Shown here: piece after piece, positions 5,665-14,269 of the stretch | How the letters are laid out: each line of letters starts with the position of its first letter | How positions within the stretch are numbered: the stretch's first letter is position 1 | NCBI RefSeq assembly: GCF_006210265.1 | Contig: NZ_VCNC01000002.1 | Span: 1-64,000, forward strand | Direction of reading: 5' to 3' | DNA length: 64,000 nt | Source of the DNA: Desulfovibrio sp. UCD-KL4C | GTDB lineage: Bacteria > Desulfobacterota > Desulfovibrionia > Desulfovibrionales > Desulfovibrionaceae | The notes under the pieces: model-generated | The model's input: only the letters and a program-made list of their open reading frames with translations | Told to the model about the DNA's origin: nothing | The model's database searches: none | Position numbers and translations under genes: made by a program

Positions 5665-7818
5665 ATGAATAAAAGTGGCCACAGCGTAATTGTTTTCTTT
5701 TTGGTAATTTTCTTTGCAGCTACGATTATACTTCCTCATAATGTAAATGCTCAAGATGTCGTTATCAATGAAGTTTTTATTGATGGAGGGACAAAATACC
5801 CAGACTGGATTGAACTTTATAACACTTCCGCAGCACCTGTTAATCTAAAAAACTATTGCTTATCAAATAAACTTGATCGTAAAAAATGGACGATAGAATT
5901 TGATCTGATTATCAACCCGCATAGCTATAAGCTACTCTATTGTGACGGCAAGGGTAAGCATGACCATACAAACTTCCACCTAAATGGTATTTCCGGAGAA
6001 GTTGCTCTTTTTTCTCCTTCAAACGTTGTGATTGACTCTCTCTCTTATACTGATATTCCTTTATTCTCTTCTATATGCCGGTGGCCCAATGGAACTGGGC
6101 CGTTTTTTGTTAATAAAAAACCGACAAAAGGGATTGCGAACCAACTTGGAGAGCATAAATTAAGCTTAAGAGCACAAGCTGATATCAAATTTTCTCATCC
6201 TAGTGGGAATTATAACCAGCCTTTTGAACTTGAGATTTACTCACCACAGAATGCGACTCTTTATTATACAACCGATGGAACTTTGCCTGACAGTTCCTCT
6301 TTAATATACACCACCCCTATAATTATTGATAAAACGACTATAATCCGTGTTGCGGCAATTCTTGATAACACCATATTAGGATATATTGCGCAGAGTTTTA
6401 TACTAAATAAAGAAACAACACTGCCTGTAGTTTCAATTATCGCTGATCCTAAGTTTTTTTGGGACGAAGATCTTGGCATATATACCGATGGAAATAATTT
6501 TAAGAACCTTAGTGGAGGAAACGAAAATTGGAGAAACAATAAACGCAGGCCTGTGCATATTGATTATATTACACAAAATGGATCATGGAATGTTGCTGGA
6601 AACATAAGAATTTATGGAGGAGCTTCACGAGGACGTCTGCAAAAATCATTCGCTATCTATGTAAACGATGGTCCCGACAAGTACGGTATAAAACATCAAC
6701 TCTTTTCAGGTGTTAAAAGAGAAAAGTATTCTGGAATTATTCTACGAAATGGCGGAGACGATTGGCTATGGGGACAGATTCGTGACGGTTTTCAACATAT
6801 TTTAGTCGAAAATAGGGTGGCCTGCGACACCTTGTCGTATCAGCCAGTTATTGCATTTCTCAATGGGCAGTATTGGGGATTATATGGAATGCGAGAGTTG
6901 CCAATTAAGACAAACTTACTAGCCAAACACAAACTCCCATTACAAAAAGTAGTAATTCTCGATGGCGGAGTAGATATTGCTTCCAAGAGAGGGCCATTTG
7001 CAAATATATCAAATATTCCAGCAGAAGGTGATTACCGCAAGCTCCTTGCTGACATGGACATCGACTCCTTTTTGGACTATCTGATCGTTGAATTTTACTC
7101 TGGAAATACAGACTGGCCAAGCAATAATATCAAATGCTGGAAGGCAAAGTCAACTAAATGGAATTGGATTTTATTTGATCTGGACCGAGGGTTTAATGGT
7201 AAAGGTTCAGATCCGGTAGATCAAGATCCTTTTGTTTCATTGCTTAAAAATAGCAAGTATAATCTTATGTTTAAGCAGCTCATGGCAAACAATAAATTTG
7301 CCAGAGATTTTTGCGCAAGGATGGTTGTACACACTTTAACCACTTTTAAATCAGAGCGAGCAATCAAAATTCTAAATGCGGTTGCCGACAAAGTGCGCCC
7401 TGAAATGCAGAGCCACATTAATCGGTGGAGGTGGAGCTGGGAGTTCAAAAGGCTCTTTATGAGTGTCGACAAGTGGGAAAATAATCTTGACGAAATTCGA
7501 GATTATTGTCGAAAACGTCCTGAGAATATCTTAAAATTTTTGGATAAGCATTTTTTGACTGGAACCACAAAGAACACAGAAATTAATATCACCATCAAAG
7601 GCAAAGGAACTATACTCGCAGAAGGGGTAAAATTGGATAATGGATACCTAAAAGGTCCTGTTCCGCAAAATATAATTTTGAATCTAACCGCAGTTCCAGC
7701 TCAAGGGTATTTTTTTAAAGGATGGGCTAGTAATCCTGAAAAGAGTCATCTTGAACTAAAAATTAAGGCTGGAGAAATATTTAAGAACTGTGCTGTTTTT
7801 GAATTAATTAAAAAATAA
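5665..7818 (+). CDS. Secreted lamin-tail / CotH-type kinase multidomain protein
   Basis: A 717-residue exported protein. A signal peptide ends near VNA-Q30. Visible domains in order are a lamin-tail (LTD) domain at about 31-137 (VVINEVFIDGG, DWIELYNTS), a chitobiase C-terminal-like beta domain at about 174-248 (LYYTTDGTLPDSSS), a CotH kinase domain at about 255-600, and a C-terminal InlB-B-repeat-like domain at about 638-690. CotH kinases are atypical eukaryotic-like protein kinases known from Bacillus spore coats. Candidate active-site elements are K327 (GRLQKSFAIY), E411 (GMREL), the segment NTDWPSNNIKCWK (481-493) and D505/D507 (WILFDLDRGF). It is the first gene of a three-gene cassette with DUF4956 and VTC proteins, 13 bases before the next. 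The substrate is unknown. Being exported, it presumably acts in the periplasm or at the surface. Confidence 0.85.
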   Translation: MNKSGHSVIVFFLVIFFAATIILPHNVNAQDVVINEVFIDGGTKYPDWIELYNTSAAPVNLKNYCLSNKLDRKKWTIEFDLIINPHSYKLLYCDGKGKHDHTNFHLNGISGEVALFSPSNVVIDSLSYTDIPLFSSICRWPNGTGPFFVNKKPTKGIANQLGEHKLSLRAQADIKFSHPSGNYNQPFELEIYSPQNATLYYTTDGTLPDSSSLIYTTPIIIDKTTIIRVAAILDNTILGYIAQSFILNKETTLPVVSIIADPKFFWDEDLGIYTDGNNFKNLSGGNENWRNNKRRPVHIDYITQNGSWNVAGNIRIYGGASRGRLQKSFAIYVNDGPDKYGIKHQLFSGVKREKYSGIILRNGGDDWLWGQIRDGFQHILVENRVACDTLSYQPVIAFLNGQYWGLYGMRELPIKTNLLAKHKLPLQKVVILDGGVDIASKRGPFANISNIPAEGDYRKLLADMDIDSFLDYLIVEFYSGNTDWPSNNIKCWKAKSTKWNWILFDLDRGFNGKGSDPVDQDPFVSLLKNSKYNLMFKQLMANNKFARDFCARMVVHTLTTFKSERAIKILNAVADKVRPEMQSHINRWRWSWEFKRLFMSVDKWENNLDEIRDYCRKRPENILKFLDKHFLTGTTKNTEINITIKGKGTILAEGVKLDNGYLKGPVPQNIILNLTAVPAQGYFFKGWASNPEKSHLELKIKAGEIFKNCAVFELIKK

Positions 7819-7831
7819 AGAGTCACCAAAT

Positions 7832-8755
7832 ATGATTAAGTCCATAAAAAAATATATCTTTCCAATAAACTGTGTAGTTGCTGCACTTTCAGTTTCTTCC
7901 TCTTTTGCCATAAACAGTGCGCTAAAACACAGCAACCTTCCACGTTTGCTACAAACTCTTCCTATTGGTGTTGCTGTGGGAGTAGTTCTTGGAATTATTT
8001 ACTTTTGGGGACTCAAAAAAGCTCTCTCAAAAATAGATGATAAATCAGCTGAAGAATTAAAATCTGGGATAATGTGGTTTAATTTTTCAATGATCAGTCT
8101 ATGGGCTGTAGTTCTTCCACTTCCTGCCGGTTACCTTGATTTCGTTGTAGGATTCATTTTTAGCGGAGGGTGTGCGCGTTTTGCTGGGGCTGTTTATACG
8201 GTTTTCGGATCTTCCATGTCGAACAGAAAACGTTTCGCAAACACTTTCGTTATCTTAACAGTTACAATTATGCTCGTAATTTCTGTAGTTAAAGCCTCTC
8301 TAGCTTTGTCGTTGGGTCTTGTTGGAGCTCTTTCGATTATTCGTTTTAGAACAGCAGTTAAGGAGCCTGAGGAACTAGCCTTTCTCTTTTTCACCATCGC
8401 GGTAGGACTTGGTTTTGGAGCAGGAAAAATAGGAATTACCTTAATTGCTTTTTGGGCAATTTGCATTGGGTTTATCTTATTTAAAAAGATAATTCCTGCA
8501 CAGACTATAGATAGTTCATACCTTGTCACTGTATACAGCTCTGAAACCAATATTCTTAATTCTGTTAAACAGTTTTTAAGTACGAATAATCTTTCATATG
8601 AATTTACAAGACTGGAGTCCAGTCCTGAAATGAAAAACTTCAGTTTTCTTGTTAATATTAACTCGCTTGATATTCTCTCAACTATTGACCAATATTTTCT
8701 GAAAGAAAACCTAGATGCAAGCGTCACTGTTGTACAAACAAGGGACTTGTATTAA
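7832..8755 (+). CDS. DUF4956 family membrane protein
   Basis: A 307-residue polytopic membrane protein. Hydrophobic segments lie at about 11-30, 43-60, 83-125, 137-157 and 183-215. The DUF4956 signature is ALSLGLVGALSIIRFRTAVK (about 158-177) followed by EPEELAFLFFTIAVGLGFGA. After the last membrane segment a soluble domain of about 80 residues remains (YLVTVYSSETNILNSVKQFL). DUF4956 proteins are of unknown function and often accompany VTC and CotH genes, as here. The stop codon overlaps the next start by one base, indicating tight coupling. A role as a membrane partner or channel for the VTC protein is inference from gene association. Confidence 0.85.
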   Translation: MIKSIKKYIFPINCVVAALSVSSSFAINSALKHSNLPRLLQTLPIGVAVGVVLGIIYFWGLKKALSKIDDKSAEELKSGIMWFNFSMISLWAVVLPLPAGYLDFVVGFIFSGGCARFAGAVYTVFGSSMSNRKRFANTFVILTVTIMLVISVVKASLALSLGLVGALSIIRFRTAVKEPEELAFLFFTIAVGLGFGAGKIGITLIAFWAICIGFILFKKIIPAQTIDSSYLVTVYSSETNILNSVKQFLSTNNLSYEFTRLESSPEMKNFSFLVNINSLDILSTIDQYFLKENLDASVTVVQTRDLY

Positions 8756-9438
8756 TGGGAACAAATAGCACGGACGGGACTGAATCTTATAGGTATGAGA
8801 GAAAGTTTATTGTTTCACAGCAACTAGAAAGTCATATTGAATCAGTGCTGACCCATAGCCGTTTAGGCTTTAGAAAACTCTATGATAAAAGAGTAGTTAA
8901 TAATATCTATCTCGATACGCCCATGTTTCGATTTTATAATGAGAATGTCATGGGTGTTTCAGATAGGAAAAAGATACGTATCCGTTGGTATGGAGACGCT
9001 ACTGTTGATGGGGATTGCCAATTAGAGATTAAACGAAAAGATGGAATGGTTGGTCGCAAAGAAATTTATCACGTTTTCCTAAAGCCGTCTGACTTACGTA
9101 AGAACAACATCATACGTCAGCTAGATTTACCTGACCGCGTAAAAATTGAAGCGCAAGACATATATCCGACTCTTTACAACAGATATACCCGTCGCTATTT
9201 TATTTCTTCTGATTCCAAATTTCGCATAACGATTGACTCTGATGTAAAATACTCTCATCCTAATACGCTTTATTACAATCACTGTTTTTTGGGAGTTTCA
9301 GAAACAAATCATATTTTAGAATTAAAATATGATTGTAAAAACGACATTACAGCGTCGCAAGCTGCCGATATTATCCCCTTCAGTTTAGCAAAGAAATCAA
9401 AATATGTGAGTGGCATAGAATCAATTTATATATTCTAA
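8755..9438 (+). CDS. VTC domain protein (polyphosphate polymerase-like)
   Basis: A 227-residue protein consisting almost only of a VTC domain, the tunnel-fold catalytic domain of the yeast vacuolar polyphosphate polymerase (triphosphate tunnel metalloenzyme superfamily). Visible tunnel motifs are YERKF (14-18), RIRWY (75-79), EIKRK (91-95), RYTRRYF (143-149), RITID (157-161), LELKY (188-192) and KSKYVSG (214-220). These keep the basic residues and metal-binding Glu expected of an active enzyme. It lacks SPX and membrane parts, so it would be cytosolic and depend on the DUF4956 protein for membrane association. Whether it makes polyphosphate, or binds or hydrolyses a phosphorylated polymer, cannot be told from sequence. 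Confidence 0.85.
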   Translation: MGTNSTDGTESYRYERKFIVSQQLESHIESVLTHSRLGFRKLYDKRVVNNIYLDTPMFRFYNENVMGVSDRKKIRIRWYGDATVDGDCQLEIKRKDGMVGRKEIYHVFLKPSDLRKNNIIRQLDLPDRVKIEAQDIYPTLYNRYTRRYFISSDSKFRITIDSDVKYSHPNTLYYNHCFLGVSETNHILELKYDCKNDITASQAADIIPFSLAKKSKYVSGIESIYIF

Positions 9439-9559
9439 GTTACAATTAAAGTCTGACGGTATTGTCACATAAAATTATTGATAAAACTTCATTATTAAAT
9501 GGTACTTTTGCACAGTAAAACAGTTCCGTGGCCTAGCACTCGTTACGAAAAACTGGAAA

Positions 9560-9579
9560 TAGCCTTTATAACAAGGCTA
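9560..9579 (+). terminator. Weak hairpin downstream of the VTC gene
   Basis: TAGCCTT and AAGGCTA (7 bp, 6-base loop) lie about 120 bases after the VTC stop, without a T tract. It may be a poor terminator of the cassette. Confidence 0.3.
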
Positions 9580-9755
9580 TAAATATACCCATTTAAAAAT
9601 CTTTATTACTCTCCATCTGATCCATAGGATTATCAAAAAAAATCACCAGCCCCTTGTGTCCAAGTCAAACCAACCAAGATCTGATGCATGTGTTTGAAGA
9701 TTCAATGCTCAACGTAATCTTTTTTATATATCAGGAAACAGGCTGTAAAAGATGA

Positions 9756-9836
9756 AATCTAATCGATGTACCGAACAGGCGAAGGGCAGGGGGGAAGTTA
9801 CACGCTAACTTAACAGGCGTCTTTCGAGATTAGGTT
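9756..9836 (+). ncRNA. Possible structured RNA element
   Basis: Three nested pairings occur within 81 bases. The outer stem is 9756-9764 with 9828-9836 (9 bp, one G-U). The middle stem is CGAAGG 9780-9785 with CTTTCG 9821-9826. The inner hairpin is AAGTTA 9795-9800 with TAACTT 9806-9811. ACAGGCG is present twice (9775-9781 and 9813-9819). The stretch is more GC-rich than its surroundings (a run of six G). It matches no riboswitch class I can recall. It is too far (about 175 bases) from the TPR gene to be certain it is part of its leader. Strand is assumed. Confidence 0.3.
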
Positions 9837-9908
9837 ATAGGTAGATTTTGAGATAATTTAAATACTGTATTTTAATCTGTTTAAAGTTCTTATATTAGGT
9901 AAAATTTA

Positions 9909-9937
9909 TTGACATTGAAAATCAATATCAGTAAACA
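9909..9937 (+). promoter_or_regulatory. Promoter with Fur-like operator upstream of the TPR gene
   Basis: TTGACA (9909-9914), a 17-base spacer and TAAACA (9932-9937, 3/6 match). A 9-3-9 inverted repeat (TGACATTGA at 9910-9918, TCAATATCA at 9922-9930) lies over the -35 and spacer. Its right part, TGAAAATCAATATCA (9916-9930), agrees at 13 of 15 positions with a TGAAAATNATTTTCA-type Fur box as described for Desulfovibrio. Binding by Fur would block the promoter; this is a prediction. Confidence 0.45.
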
Positions 9938-10010
9938 GAAATTATTATTTGAACAAATGAGACGCAAATTAAGAAAATTAAATTAGACATTATATTTTAA
10001 GGAGTAGACT

Positions 10011-10322
10011 ATGTGCGGTTTCAGTGAAGCATGGAAATTAAACAGAGAAGGGATGGCAGCGTGTAATGAAGGTGATTTTGAAAAAGCCGAAGAAAGTCTT
10101 TTAAAAGCTATCAATCTTGCCTCTTGTAATTCCCGCAAAATTCATCGGGCTACAATGTATAACAATTTGTCTGTAATATATCAGATGAGTGGCAGGATAA
10201 ATGATGCTGTAATGGCTTATGGAACTGCAATTAGTTATTTAAATCCCGATCATAAAGGGCAGGCTGCGTTAATTGCCAGAATGAAAGGTAAAATTGAATC
10301 TTTAAGAGATGTCGCTGCATAA
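10011..10322 (+). CDS. Small tetratricopeptide repeat protein
   Basis: A 103-residue protein with two to three TPR-like helical hairpins. Residues about 8-38 (GMAACNEGDFEKAEESLLKA) and 46-78 (TMYNNLSVIYQMSGRINDAV) carry the TPR consensus (small residue, G/A-x-x-x-x-x-x-A). It has no signal peptide, so it is cytosolic and probably a protein-interaction adaptor. An excellent Shine-Dalgarno (AAGGAG) precedes the ATG. It is a single-gene unit with its own promoter and terminator. A Fur-like operator suggests iron-dependent expression. Partner unknown. Confidence 0.75.
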   Translation: MCGFSEAWKLNREGMAACNEGDFEKAEESLLKAINLASCNSRKIHRATMYNNLSVIYQMSGRINDAVMAYGTAISYLNPDHKGQAALIARMKGKIESLRDVAA

Positions 10323-10345
10323 AAATATTTTTCCTATTTCTGGAA

Positions 10346-10380
10346 AAAACGGTAAATCTTTTATGATTTACCGTTTTTTT
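10346..10380 (+). terminator. Intrinsic terminator of the TPR gene
   Basis: A 13-bp perfect stem (10346-10358 with 10365-10377), a 6-base loop and a T run. Confidence 0.9.
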
Positions 10381-10444
10381 ATTTTTTCCAAGATAAATTA
10401 TCCAAATATTTTAGCTTAAATCATAAACCAAACCGTAACAGGGG

Positions 10445-10474
10445 TTGACTTTGTATGGAAACTGCCTAAATAAT
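10445..10474 (+). promoter_or_regulatory. Putative promoter of tig
   Basis: TTGACT (10445-10450), an 18-base spacer and AATAAT (10469-10474). It lies 120 bases before the trigger factor start codon, directly after the preceding terminator. Confidence 0.5.
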
Positions 10475-10594
10475 CCGAGTTCTTTTGCTATCAAATGTGA
10501 AAGGGTTCACTAGCCTTTTTTTATAGCATTGCTTACGTACATAACCGTCGTATTTTTCGACCACGGCGAATATATTTTAGAAGGAGTACATACA

Positions 10595-11902
10595 ATGGAT
10601 TTTAATATTGATGAAGTTTCCCCAGTAGAAAGAACTGTAAAGGTTACTGTTCCCGCAGAAGAAGTAGGCGCAGCACTTGATGCTACTATCGCACTTTACA
10701 AAGTGCAGACACCTATCAAAGGTTTCAGAAAGGGGAAAGTTCCTACCTCTGTAGTTCAGTCTAAGTACAAAAAACAGATCGTGGGCGAAGCAACAACTGA
10801 TCTGATTAATTACCAGATCAATGAAATTCTGAATGGTCAATCTATTGTTCCTGTTTCTAAAATAGATGTTGATGCTGCTGAACTCGTTAGAAATGAAGAC
10901 TTCAATTATACTATCAAATTTGAAATTGTTCCTGAATTTGAAACTCCTGTATATCTTGGACTTGCTGTTGACGAAGAACGCGCAGAAGTTCCTGAGAGCG
11001 AACTTGAAGATGTTGAAAAAAGACTCCTCCAGAACATGGCTAAAATTGAGCCTATCGAAGAAGATCGTCCTGCAAAAGACGGCGAACTTGCTTCTGTAAC
11101 TTTCTCCGCAGAAATGAATGGTGAACCTATTCCCGGTGTTCAGGCAGACAATTTTGATCTGCCTATCGGTGAAGGACACTCTCTGCAGGAATTTGAAGAT
11201 TTCGTAAAAACTCTCAAAGCTGGTGAATCCGGTCAGACTGATATTACTTTCCCTGAAGATTTCATCAATGCTGAACTTGCAAACAAGACAGCAACTATGA
11301 AAGTTACTGTTCACGCAGTTAAAGAACGCAAAATGCCTGAATTGACTGATGAAATTGTTAAGCAAATTGGCGGTTTTGAATCTGTTGAAAAAATGCGTGA
11401 AATCATCAAACAGTCATACACTGCTAACCGTAAACAGCTTTGCAAGAGCGCAGCTCTTACTAAACTGATCAGCTCAGTTGTTAAGGGTCTTGACTTCCCT
11501 CTTCCTCCTTCTCTTCTTAACGACCGCATTGAGCGTATGGTTGCAGACGTTATTACTCGTGCTGAACGTTCAGGACGCAGTTTTGAATCACTTGGTAAGA
11601 GCATGGAAGAACTTCGCGCAGAACAGACTCCTCTTGCAGAAGAAAGTGTCCGCACTGAAATATTCCTTCTTCATGTTGCCAATCGTGAAGAACTCACTGT
11701 TGAGCCTCAGGAAGTTGAAGGAGCTCTTCATCAGATTGCTCAACAGAGTAGCCAAGACTTTAGCTCTGTTAAGTCTTACTACGAAGAAAACAACCTCCTC
11801 ATGCCTTTGAAAGATAGACTGATTGCAGATAAAGCTGCTGAGTTCATCTATGAAAACGCAAGTGTTACTGAAGTAGAACCTGAAGAAAAAGGTGAAAAGT
11901 AA
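10595..11902 (+). CDS. tig: Trigger factor, ribosome-associated chaperone and peptidyl-prolyl isomerase
   Basis: A protein of 435 residues, the usual length. The ATG at 10595 is chosen because AAGGAG stands 8 bases before it and the protein then begins MDFNIDEVSPVERTVKVTVP, as in other trigger factors; the frame also extends upstream without support. The ribosome-binding motif region GFRKGKVP is present (G-F-R-x-G-K-x-P signature). It is followed by a PPIase (FKBP-like) domain about residues 155-245 and the helical C-terminal arms. Tig binds next to the ribosome exit tunnel and holds nascent chains. It lies upstream of clpP-clpX-lon, the classic bacterial order, but a terminator separates it from clpP. 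Confidence 0.98.
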   Translation: MDFNIDEVSPVERTVKVTVPAEEVGAALDATIALYKVQTPIKGFRKGKVPTSVVQSKYKKQIVGEATTDLINYQINEILNGQSIVPVSKIDVDAAELVRNEDFNYTIKFEIVPEFETPVYLGLAVDEERAEVPESELEDVEKRLLQNMAKIEPIEEDRPAKDGELASVTFSAEMNGEPIPGVQADNFDLPIGEGHSLQEFEDFVKTLKAGESGQTDITFPEDFINAELANKTATMKVTVHAVKERKMPELTDEIVKQIGGFESVEKMREIIKQSYTANRKQLCKSAALTKLISSVVKGLDFPLPPSLLNDRIERMVADVITRAERSGRSFESLGKSMEELRAEQTPLAEESVRTEIFLLHVANREELTVEPQEVEGALHQIAQQSSQDFSSVKSYYEENNLLMPLKDRLIADKAAEFIYENASVTEVEPEEKGEK

Positions 11903-11925
11903 TCTCTCCGTTTTATTATAATTAA

Positions 11926-11970
11926 AAAATGGCGGCACAGTTTATAAACCGTGTCGCCATTTTTATTTTT
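11926..11970 (+). terminator. Intrinsic terminator after tig
   Basis: AAAATGGCG (11926-11934) pairs with CGCCATTTT (11955-11963). The inside of the hairpin is partly paired (CAC/GTG and the palindrome GTTTATAAAC), and T-rich sequence follows. Confidence 0.85.
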
Positions 11971-12185
11971 CCGGGAAAAGGGTTGTCTATGATCGTATAT
12001 CTAGTTAACTAGTTTAATTAGAAAGGATGAATTCAAAGTTATTTTGATTTATACTTGAACATAGGCTTTCAAATGATTAGAATATCTTTTGGTAAAATGG
12101 CCCTTATGAAGGGTGGTTTAGTTCGCAATTCTGTGAATTTTACCCTTCTTTAATTATATTACATTTCTTCTTTCGGGAGATATAG

Positions 12186-12794
12186 ATGTCTGGAACCATA
12201 CCTATTGTTATTGAAACTACAGGACGCTCTGAGCGCGCTTATGATATTTATTCACGTCTTCTGAAAGATAGAATTATCATGCTCGGAAGTGCGATTGATG
12301 ACCATGTTGCAAGTGTTATTTGCGCTCAGTTACTTTTTTTAGAATCAGAAGATCCTGAAAAAGAAATTTTCATGTATATTAATTCTCCTGGTGGGGTTGT
12401 TACTGCTGGTATGGCGATTTATGATACCATGCAATACATTTCAGCTCCTGTAGCCACCCTTTGTATGGGGCAGGCCGCTAGCATGGGGGCATTTCTTTTA
12501 TGTTCCGGCGAAAAGGGCAGTCGTTATTCTTTGCCGAACAGCCGTATCCTTATTCATCAGCCACTCGGCGGTGCACAGGGACAGGCTACTGATATTGAAA
12601 TTCAGACCAAAGAGCTTCTTAGACTCAAGAATAATCTGAATGGCATAATGGCCGATAATACAGGTAAGAGTCTTGAAGAAATTAAAAGAGATACAGATCG
12701 CGACTTTTTTATGTCTGCCGAAGAAGCTATTGAGTACGGACTTATTGATAAGGTCCTTACTTCGCGTGGAAATCTTGAAGCCAAGGAAGGTTAA
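12186..12794 (+). CDS. clpP: ATP-dependent Clp protease proteolytic subunit
   Basis: The protein is 202 residues long, standard for ClpP. The catalytic triad aligns with E. coli at a constant offset of two: S99 (GQAASMGAF), H124 (ILIHQPLGG) and D173 (DTDRDFFM). The N-terminal loop ([22 protein letters not shown]) and the oligomerisation sensor region are intact. ClpP forms a 14-subunit barrel that degrades proteins delivered by ClpX or ClpA, both encoded in this window. clpX begins 6 bases after the stop, so the two are co-transcribed and ClpX translation uses a Shine-Dalgarno inside the clpP end. Confidence 0.99.
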   Translation: MSGTIPIVIETTGRSERAYDIYSRLLKDRIIMLGSAIDDHVASVICAQLLFLESEDPEKEIFMYINSPGGVVTAGMAIYDTMQYISAPVATLCMGQAASMGAFLLCSGEKGSRYSLPNSRILIHQPLGGAQGQATDIEIQTKELLRLKNNLNGIMADNTGKSLEEIKRDTDRDFFMSAEEAIEYGLIDKVLTSRGNLEAKEG

Positions 12795-12800
12795 TTCCTG

Positions 12801-14051
12801 ATGAGTAACGATAAAAAAGGTTCAGGACAGGACCTTCATTGCTCCTTTTGTTCTAAATCTCAGGATGAGGTTCAGAGACTGATTGCCGGGCCTGATGTTT
12901 ATATCTGCGACGAATGTGTCCAGCTCTGTAATGACATCATGGCACAGGAAGCAGTTAGTGAGGAGTTTGATGCAGGGAACTTGCTGTCCCCACAAGAAAT
13001 TAAAGATTTACTTGATGAGTACGTTATCGGACAGGATCGCGCTAAAAAGATTTTAGCTGTTGCTGTCCATAACCATTACAAACGAGTTTTCTATACTAAG
13101 TCAGGTTCTGATGATGTTGAAATCGATAAAAGCAACATCCTTCTGATCGGACCAACTGGTTCAGGTAAAACTCTGCTTGCGCAGACTCTTGCAAGGGTTC
13201 TGAAAGTTCCTTTTGCAATTGCAGATGCAACAACTCTTACTGAAGCTGGATATGTCGGTGAAGATGTAGAAAATATTCTTGTTCAGCTTTTACAGAATGC
13301 TGACTATGATATTGAATCTGCTTCTCGCGGAATTATCTATATCGATGAAATAGACAAAATTTCCCGTAAGGGTGATGGACCGTCTATTACTCGTGATGTT
13401 TCCGGTGAAGGTGTGCAGCAGGCATTGCTGAAAATAATTGAAGGAACTGAAGCTAATATTCCTCCTAAGGGGGGACGTAAGCATCCTCAGCAGGAATTTA
13501 TTAGACTTGATACTTCAAATATTTTGTTTATTCTCGGTGGTGCCTTTATCGGACTTGATTCGATTGTACAGCAGAGATTGCAGGGATCTGGAATCGGTTT
13601 CGGTGCAAAAGTTGAATCCAAGAAAGAACTTGGTGTCAGCGAAATGTTCCGTAAGTCTGAACCTGCTGACCTTGTAAAATTCGGTTTAATTCCTGAGTTT
13701 GTGGGGCGTATTCCTGTTCAGACAGCTCTTTCTGAACTTACCGAAGATGATCTGGTTCGCATTCTTCAGGAACCTAAGAATGCGCTGATCAAACAGTACA
13801 AAAAAATGTTTGATCTAGATGGCGTGCGTCTGACATTTACATCAAATGCTCTTAATAGCATTGCCAACCTGGCTGTAAAAAGAAAGACTGGTGCCCGTGG
13901 ACTTAGAAATGTTCTTGAATCGATCATGCTTGATATTATGTACGTCCTTCCTTCTCTTACCGGAGTAAAAGAGTGCGTCATCAATAAAAGTGTTGTTGAA
14001 ACAGGAATGGATCCATTACTTATTTACCATAATGAAGTAAAAAGTGCATAA
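12801..14051 (+). CDS. clpX: Clp protease ATP-binding subunit ClpX
   Basis: This AAA+ unfoldase is 416 residues long, with an N-terminal C4 zinc-binding domain (CSFC...CDEC, about residues 15-40). Its Walker A motif is GPTGSGKT and its Walker B region is [10 protein letters not shown]. The pore loop GYVGEDVE, the ClpP-docking loop IGFGAK and the sensor-2 region TGARGLR are all present. It recognises ssrA-tagged and other substrates and feeds them to ClpP. It is coupled to clpP with a 6-base gap. A strong terminator follows, so lon is a separate unit. Confidence 0.99.
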   Translation: MSNDKKGSGQDLHCSFCSKSQDEVQRLIAGPDVYICDECVQLCNDIMAQEAVSEEFDAGNLLSPQEIKDLLDEYVIGQDRAKKILAVAVHNHYKRVFYTKSGSDDVEIDKSNILLIGPTGSGKTLLAQTLARVLKVPFAIADATTLTEAGYVGEDVENILVQLLQNADYDIESASRGIIYIDEIDKISRKGDGPSITRDVSGEGVQQALLKIIEGTEANIPPKGGRKHPQQEFIRLDTSNILFILGGAFIGLDSIVQQRLQGSGIGFGAKVESKKELGVSEMFRKSEPADLVKFGLIPEFVGRIPVQTALSELTEDDLVRILQEPKNALIKQYKKMFDLDGVRLTFTSNALNSIANLAVKRKTGARGLRNVLESIMLDIMYVLPSLTGVKECVINKSVVETGMDPLLIYHNEVKSA

Positions 14052-14058
14052 ACTTATC

Positions 14059-14096
14059 AGCGCCTCTAGTCGATAAGACTTGAGGCGCTTTTTTTT
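14059..14096 (+). terminator. Intrinsic terminator of clpP-clpX
   Basis: AGCGCCTC (14059-14066) pairs with GAGGCGCT (14082-14089), with AGTC/GACT inside after a T-T mismatch, followed by at least seven T. Confidence 0.92.
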
Positions 14097-14269
14097 GTTC
14101 GCCTGCCTTGATTCTTTTTTTCTACATATTTCAAATGTTTTTTGTTATTTTTTTTAATTGCAATAAATATCCATTTTCAGATTTGACAAAACAATTGTGG
14201 GTATTATTTCACTTATTCAGACTTATTGTTAAATTTGAAAACTTTTCCAGATTAAAAGCAGGAGGATAA

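Noticed and set aside
8194-8727. 177-codon minus-strand frame inside the DUF4956 gene
   Set aside because: Antisense shadow without a start signal; the plus-strand gene has the family motif and tight coupling to its neighbours.
10577-11365. 262-codon minus-strand frame inside tig
   Set aside because: Phe/Ser/Asn-rich translation antisense to a highly conserved gene; a codon-bias shadow.
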